In this document: positions 58,705 through 64,000 of the stretch, in pieces
Numbering within the stretch: the stretch's first letter is position 1
Layout: each line of letters starts with the position of its first letter
Assembly: GCA_963573305.1 (NCBI GenBank)
Contig: OY754337.1
Coordinates: 72,141,094 to 72,205,093, forward strand
Reading direction: 5' to 3'
Length of the DNA stretch: 64,000 bases
DNA from: Pyrrhosoma nymphula
Lineage: Eukaryota > Arthropoda > Insecta > Odonata > Coenagrionidae
Translations under genes and position numbers: made by a program
The notes under the pieces: generated by a model
What the model was told of the DNA's origin: nothing
Seen by the model: only the letters and a program-made list of their open reading frames with translations
Databases searched by the model: none

Positions 58705-60270
58705 ACAAGTTTTGTGAGGTATTTAATCCATGTTTCGTTTTCATTTATTTGACCTTGATAAATATGTTCACTTCCTTCCTTTGTGCTCTAATTATACCCC
58801 AAATTTGTTTTTGAAGTTACGCGGAAACCACCATCTATTCATTTTGAATTTATTTCCCATAAAACTTCGCAGTCATTCACCATGCATTCTTAGAATGTTT
58901 TTATTTCCTTTTTAACCCAATGGAATGAAATATCCCCTATGCATTGTAAAATTATTTTAGTCTACTTTCATCCAATTTAGGAATTCAATTTGCTCAATAG
59001 GATGTCTCTTTTAAAGTTGTATCTTCAAAGCCGTAGAATCTTAAGAACGTACAAAATTTCAGTGTCAAAGTACTTGAAATATACGAATTCGGTATCAAAT
59101 AAATGGTTTCCTGAAAATAATCTGTGAGTGGGTTTTCGTGAAATATAGTTCTGAAGCAATGCATTATCACCTCATTGTGAAGAACTAAAGCTATCATTCA
59201 ACCTCCAGCTAAGGATTAACACTTAACTGCGGCATTACTACGATTCAAGTAATAGATTGATGCTGCAGTTTACCTATCAAGTAATATTTTTAGGATTTCC
59301 ACTTTTGTTCGGATAATCAAACCAAGGCACCGTAAGATGTCTGGCTAATGCCGTAGTGAAACCAAAAAGATACGCATTTTCTAAGCCGCAAATAATAAAA
59401 CATCGTAATAATTAGATCCTTTCTTGACGGCACGAAAACAAATATGTGTTCATCAAACATGAGATTACACCTTAGTCTGATGTGCTCAAATAACGATTCC
59501 TGATTTTCTATATTATATGTTACGACACCATTTTTTCATGCTTTTCCCTTTCTACAAGCAAACGCTTCATCAACCTCCACACAAGCAGCCTATATTTCAC
59601 CACCATAAGTAGAGGATAGCTGTTATACTGCACAGAATGTGCTGACGATCCGGAAATGAAGTTTATATGTTGGTGATTGACTTAACTTCAAACAAAGATT
59701 AATTTCTAAACAATGTGCTCGATAGCTCACTGAAGGTCACCGACTTCATATTTCTCGTTGGTATAGAAGTTGAGCCATCTTGTTGTGCTTCAGTGGGAGG
59801 CTTTAATTAGTCATGATAACCTTTCTACCGTCATCACATCGACCGACTTCGCTCCCTTTTCTTTGTAATGCGATCATATTTAATGAGAGGTAAAGTATAG
59901 TAACATTTAGCAAAGTACGAATTTAAACCGAAATTGGACGAATTATCAGTTGAAACTGGGCCCATTTTCTTACTTACGAGATACATAATAAATTTCGAGG
60001 AAAATTATTGCAAAGATGGAAATTTTTGAAGAAAGATTTAAAAAATCAAATATGTTTTCATTAAAAATTTATATGCAATATAGACATTTTCCAGGAGTTG
60101 AAATGAGGAAAAAATTATCATCAGAACACCCATGGGCCTAGGTTGGCCTAGAACAGGAAAAAACTGAGAATAAGTGAGTAAATATGCTCGAAGCCGTAAG
60201 AACTGAATTTCCCTGTACACAAGCAGTATCAGTCATGTATTTACTTTTTTAAATTTATCATGGTTGAATT

Positions 60271-60275
<5 letters not shown>
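58705..60275. other. No recognisable feature
   Basis: AT-rich, no gene or repeat family recognised. Confidence 0.5.

Positions 60276-60325
<50 letters not shown>
60276..60325. repeat. (TA)n microsatellite
   Basis: Uninterrupted TA run of about 24 units. Confidence 0.95.
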
Positions 60326-60331
<6 letters not shown>

Positions 60332-60398
60332 CTATGCCACAGGTGGGGCGGAATGAAATATAAACACATAAAAAAGAACACTCACACTATAAGTTGAT

Positions 60399-60425
60399 AT
60401 TATATATATATATATATATATATAA
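60399..60425. repeat. (TA)n microsatellite
   Basis: TA run of about 13 units leading directly into the left arm of the inverted repeat that follows. Confidence 0.9.
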
Positions 60426-60533
60426 TAAATATTTCGTTCAGACAGGTGGTGAAAGAAAGAGGATAGGAAACATATAAAATTTGACAACACAATGGTGATG
60501 TGAAGATGCTGTCTGAACGAAATATTTATTATT
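60423..60533. repeat. 22-bp perfect inverted repeat between TA arrays
   Basis: TAATAAATATTTCGTTCAGACA at 60423-60444 and its exact complement at 60512-60533, spacer 67 nt. The right side reads TGAAGATGCTGTCTGAACGAAATATTTATT, again a TGAAGA...CGAAA order reminiscent of the PLE-type repeats, but stem III and the cleavage site are not recognisable. Confidence 0.85.
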
Positions 60534-60763
60534 TACGCCTGTGAGCGGTTTGAGTGAATGAATGAATGGTTGTATGGCCGGAATGGCTCATTTCTACTTC
60601 TTGGGCTCTGCGTGCCCCGAAACGCATGTTCTGTATCTTTACCACTGTCTGTGTGCCTGATTTAAACTTTGCTTTCCTCTTCTGTGTACGTAATTTCTTC
60701 TCTGCCGGTGAGTGAAAATGTCCAGCGCCATCTCTCGGCGACTTTTACGGACTAATCTTGGGG

Positions 60764-60867
<104 letters not shown>

Positions 60868-61269
60868 GATTTGCATATTTAATGTACCTATCACAGGTCC
60901 ATTTTCACTACTGATTTTCCTTTAAGTGCTGCTCGGCTCATTGTGCCCATTCATTTCCAACTGTATCTGAAGCTAGCTTTCATACAGATTTACGGCTATC
61001 TCACGTTCATCCATGCATACGTGTATAATTAACTACCGACTAATATATCTGAGCTCTTTAGAATCCCGCATTTATAAACTCAATTAACGGATTTTAGCCA
61101 TTCCTGAACAAATTATAGCACTCTTGCTTTGTGCGCACAGTAGCGAGTACGGGTATGCAAATCAGGTTATATGCACCGATCAAATGATTAGTCTTGTGTT
61201 GGTGCTTGGTGTTTGGTTTGGTGTTTTTCAATCTGTTCCTAAAGGCTCTACATATTTATGAAACACAAA

Positions 61270-61455
61270 TAAAAAAACAAATGAAGAAGTATAAGGCTTG
61301 CGATTTAGTCACTCCAACTTCGAAGATTATATTACGACGTTTAAACGGAGACCTTGAAACTGAGACATACACAAAATTCATGCCCGACACAGGTTTCGAG
61401 CCCACGACCTTTAGGTTGCAAGACCAACATGTTATTGACAGGCTGGTGAACAAAC
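61270..61455 (-). repeat. tRNA-derived SINE (SINE-E, related head to SINE-D)
   Basis: Reverse-complemented: a degraded A-box region (CACCAGCCTGTCAATAACA), AACCTAAAGGTCGTGGG and a B box GGCTCGAAACC, followed by a body with GAATTTTGTGTATGTCTCAG. The AACCTAAAGGTCG-GGG stretch is shared with SINE-D, so the heads probably come from the same tRNA species. The plus-strand frame (TGFEPTTF) is antisense of the B box. Confidence 0.65.
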
Positions 61456-61704
61456 ATGCATTTGCAAACATGGCCTTGTCTCTCCATAGTAAAAAGTCAC
61501 TAATCTCTTGTAAATGGCTCTTTTTCGCTCTTGCAATTTCCAATGAATAGGGATGGGATATGACTGAGGTTTTTGTCTCAGCTCCGATTGTGACAACTCT
61601 GACTCAGGTTAAGTATTCTCGGGTTCTCCTACGGATCAGGAAGGTTGCTGCTGCCAAAGTTTTGATGGCTTTCTCCGTCAACGTCCTCAGAGTCAATAAC
61701 TACG

Positions 61705-62145
61705 TTTTACTTATCGATCTGATCGGCTCAGCTCGGTATGGCAAACTGAACGGGCTAGTCAGATCGATCTGAGAAGCCGGCCGAGTCAGCCCGCTTTCCC
61801 AGCCGGTCTGAGATTTCAGGTCGATCTGAACCACCGGTTTGTGGCGCTCTTTGTTATTCTTATGGTTGACCACGGAAAACAATACATAATGCTGATACCT
61901 TAGCACATTGCAATTGTATCTCCATAGCGTAAATATGTTCACTCTGTATATCACTGTAACTTTCCATCTCTGAACTACATTAATTCAATAGGATTATCCG
62001 AATCCATCATGCCTCTACTGCTTTATTCGATTGTTCAATATCGATATTTCCAGTCCTTGTTGGTAAACCAGGCGATCTGAGTCGGCTTTCTTGGAATTTT
62101 CAGATCAGTCTGAGTTCAGGTCGATCTTACATCGATTGGTAAACG
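61705..62145. repeat. Cluster of CGATCTGA-containing repeats
   Basis: CGATCTGA occurs at least four times with variants GGTCTGA and CAGTCTGA, often preceded by CAGGT or CAGAT. TTGGTAAAC occurs near 62059 and near 62139. The dense short-repeat pattern resembles the subterminal region of a DNA transposon. TAGGGATGGGA near 61548 could be a hAT-like left end, but no matching right end or target duplication was found. Confidence 0.4.
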
Positions 62146-62349
62146 TAGCGAAACGAACGAACGTGTCTGTAGTAGGCTGGCGCCTCTTCAGGGGAGGCTT
62201 GCGAAGGTTACCGTGTTATATATCCTAAAAGCCAGATTCAGGTGTCTCCTGATTGGGTGGAATTTTCCCTCCTTTTTCCTTTCATTTTCTGGAAGATCAG
62301 ATATCATTATCTCCTTTGGGAGTATCCTGTTTCCCGGTTGAATTTTTGT

Positions 62350-62960
62350 CTTCCAGTTTGATTTCAATTCAAAACACTGGAAGCGGCAGTCTGCCTGACC
62401 CTGTTGGGAACCCGAGAAAACTCCACCAGGATCATTCGTCGGGAAAACACCAAAACTTTCAACTCCGACTCAGTCGCAGCCCCAAAACCTGTGATTTTGT
62501 CGCGGATGTGATTTTGGATGTAAGCTATACATGAACTCGTAGGCTTCAGCGGAGTCGTTTAGATGGCTGTGAAGGCTTTCACGTATATCGTGTCCGTGTT
62601 ATATCGGGGCTGTTTTTTCTGCCAATTCAGTTGGGTGCGCTCTAATTAGTTACTGTATTCTTCTTCATGAACACCCTGTTCCAGGCATTAGCGATGGTGT
62701 AACCATCTTCCATTTCTGTTTTCCGTTGTTTTCACGATTTCAATGGCCTCTCTGATGAGTCTGGGGAAGTAGCAGTTCTCTTTCGCGATTAATTTTGCCT
62801 CTTCAAAATTCATGTTGTGACTAGGTCCACTCCACGTATTTTCGGCCAGAGCTGATTTGCGTAGATGCCTGTTTATTATGTCCCTTTGGTGTTATCTCAG
62901 TCGGCATTCGAGAGCTCTCGGCGTTGTCCGATGTAGGATTTCTCACATAGCTGCAATGCT
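62350..62960 (-). mobile_element. Penelope-like element fragment with GIY-YIG remnant
   Basis: On the minus strand from about 62955: LQLCEKSYIGQ, then frameshifted RRALECRL, HQRDIINRHLRKSALAE, SHNMNFEEAKLIAKENCYFPRLIREAIEIVKTTENRN. The SYIGQT..R...H..., SALAEH, NF-EAKL and RLIREAIEI order is a PLE GIY-YIG endonuclease, of a different lineage from the 30 and 52 kb copies. On the plus side, 62380-62460 (GTTGGGAACCCGAGAAAACTC, GGGAAAACACC) resembles the outer end of the 52 kb PLE, consistent with an inverted terminal repeat. Reverse transcriptase and a clear hammerhead-like core are missing. Confidence 0.7.
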
Positions 62961-64000
62961 GTCGAAACTGTCGTCAACGACAGTGGAAGTACGCGGAGGA
63001 AAGCCCGAAAAGCATTCACTGTAAGCTATACATATTTCTAGTCCGACCGCTCCACCCAATCCGTAACAGGCATGAGATCTTCACATTTTCTGGAGCGGGA
63101 AAATTCACGTGAGCTACGGGGATCACGAGAAACACATGGCTCCGGAATAACGGGAGTGATTGAAGTCCACCGGCAAGGAGCAGAGAATCAGGGAGCGATG
63201 TTTTTCTCGGAGATAATATTTCGCAGATCTCTTGCCAATAACAGTACCGGATCGTGACAAAAAATCACAGGTCACGCAAAATCACACCCCAACTCTACTA
63301 CGGAGAGAAGACACCTCTATTCCGCGGGTTCAAACTCTTTTTGGCTTTTTGGTATTTCATGGAGTGTTACTTTTTCAGGCAGTACAACTCCTAAACTCCT
63401 TCTTATTGTTAGGCGGCTAAACATAAATTAAAATAATTAATGGAATCAATTCAATGTCTGATTTAAATATATATATGCAGTGTGCATTCAATAGAAAATC
63501 ACTAAAGAGTCATACAGTAAAAATATGAATAAACTATGGAAAGTTTTAATGATTCGTATACATTTGTTTTTTATTAATAAAACTGTCTTACTCTGTGGTT
63601 GCTGTTGGCTATACTCTTTCACTTTTTCACAAAAGGACCTTACCACCATTCGCTTGATAAATCCTGGTTTTTTTCATGGAGCGTCACAAACGTTGAATAT
63701 GTGCGTTCCCCACAATTGGTCTGAAATTAAGATGATATCCCGGTATTTGACATCATCTGATATATTATATTTACTCCCCTCGCTTTATATATTTAAAATA
63801 ATTGAGGAATAAAAGTGGGCCGATCTTAGTTCCTTGTGGAATCCACAATTGGTCTGAAGTAATGGTGATTCCCGGGAATTTAACTTATCTCATACATTTA
63901 TGTTTATCCAAGTGACTCGAATGTGCGTAATTCACAATAATTAATAACCTTTCGCCTGGAAAGGCATTCTAATTCCCCGATTCGGTCCGAATGCTTTCAC
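62961..64000. other. No recognisable feature
   Basis: Short open frames only. TCCACAATTGGTCTGAA and the similar CCCCACAATTGGTCTGAA occur near 63842 and 63708, with CCCGG following at similar distance in both, suggesting a roughly 130-bp diverged direct repeat. Confidence 0.4.

Noticed and set aside
61548..61560. TAGGGATGGGA as the left end of a second hAT-type element
   Set aside because: No complementary right end or 8-bp duplication found downstream.

Overview
The window looks like arthropod, probably insect, nuclear DNA. It is AT-rich, has no operon-like layout, and its tRNA-derived SINEs, RTE-type and CR1/L2-type LINEs, Penelope-like retroelements (PLEs), mariner/Tc1 and hAT DNA transposons all fit arthropods. 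The order cannot be fixed from sequence alone. I see no intact host gene. Nearly everything recognisable is a repeat or a broken repeat-borne reading frame.

Layout. 0-4.2 kb: nothing recognisable. 4.2-15.2 kb: fragments of one RTE-type LINE (RTE-A; best copy 7.6-9.1 kb), two tRNA-derived SINE families, and a CR1/L2-type LINE (13.1-14.8 kb). 15.5-16.6 kb: a large imperfect inverted repeat. 18.29-20.18 kb: a minus-strand pseudogene of an uncharacterised arthropod protein family, with a recognisable 129-nt intron, stops and frameshifts. 20.7-22.2 kb: RTE-A and a Tc1-like transposase relic. 24.15-25.13 kb: a complete non-autonomous hAT-type element with a perfect 8-bp target duplication and an internal 161-bp tandem duplication. 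27-31.6 kb: an inverted SINE dimer, foldbacks, and a PLE fragment. 35.3-38.8 kb: RTE-A, two mariner fragments, a SINE, and two copies of a second RTE-type LINE (RTE-B) lying tail to tail across a 50-bp palindrome. 44.1-47.8 kb: two SINE palindromes, a reversed RTE-A fragment and a foldback. 50.2-52.6 kb: a nested locus in which a second uncharacterised arthropod reading frame is split by a solo-LTR-like block and by a PLE fragment with a 14-bp target duplication. 53-64 kb: a foldback, an RTE-B relic, TA arrays, a SINE and a third PLE fragment.

The strongest recurring signal is a set of short motifs with the layout of minimal hammerhead ribozymes (CUGANGA, stem II, GAAA, a 2-3 bp stem III, cleavage base, 2-3 bp stem I). 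They occur at 4.3, 10.3, 29.7, 30.7, 31.5, 47.7 and 52.2 kb, mostly inside inverted pairs. At two sites they accompany GIY-YIG endonuclease remnants. This agrees with published hammerhead motifs in PLE terminal repeats, so the class is known; the density and foldback arrangement here are what is notable.

Coordinates of fragment ends are approximate unless a target duplication, splice site or palindrome fixes them. All family names come from reading motifs by eye, not from database searches.
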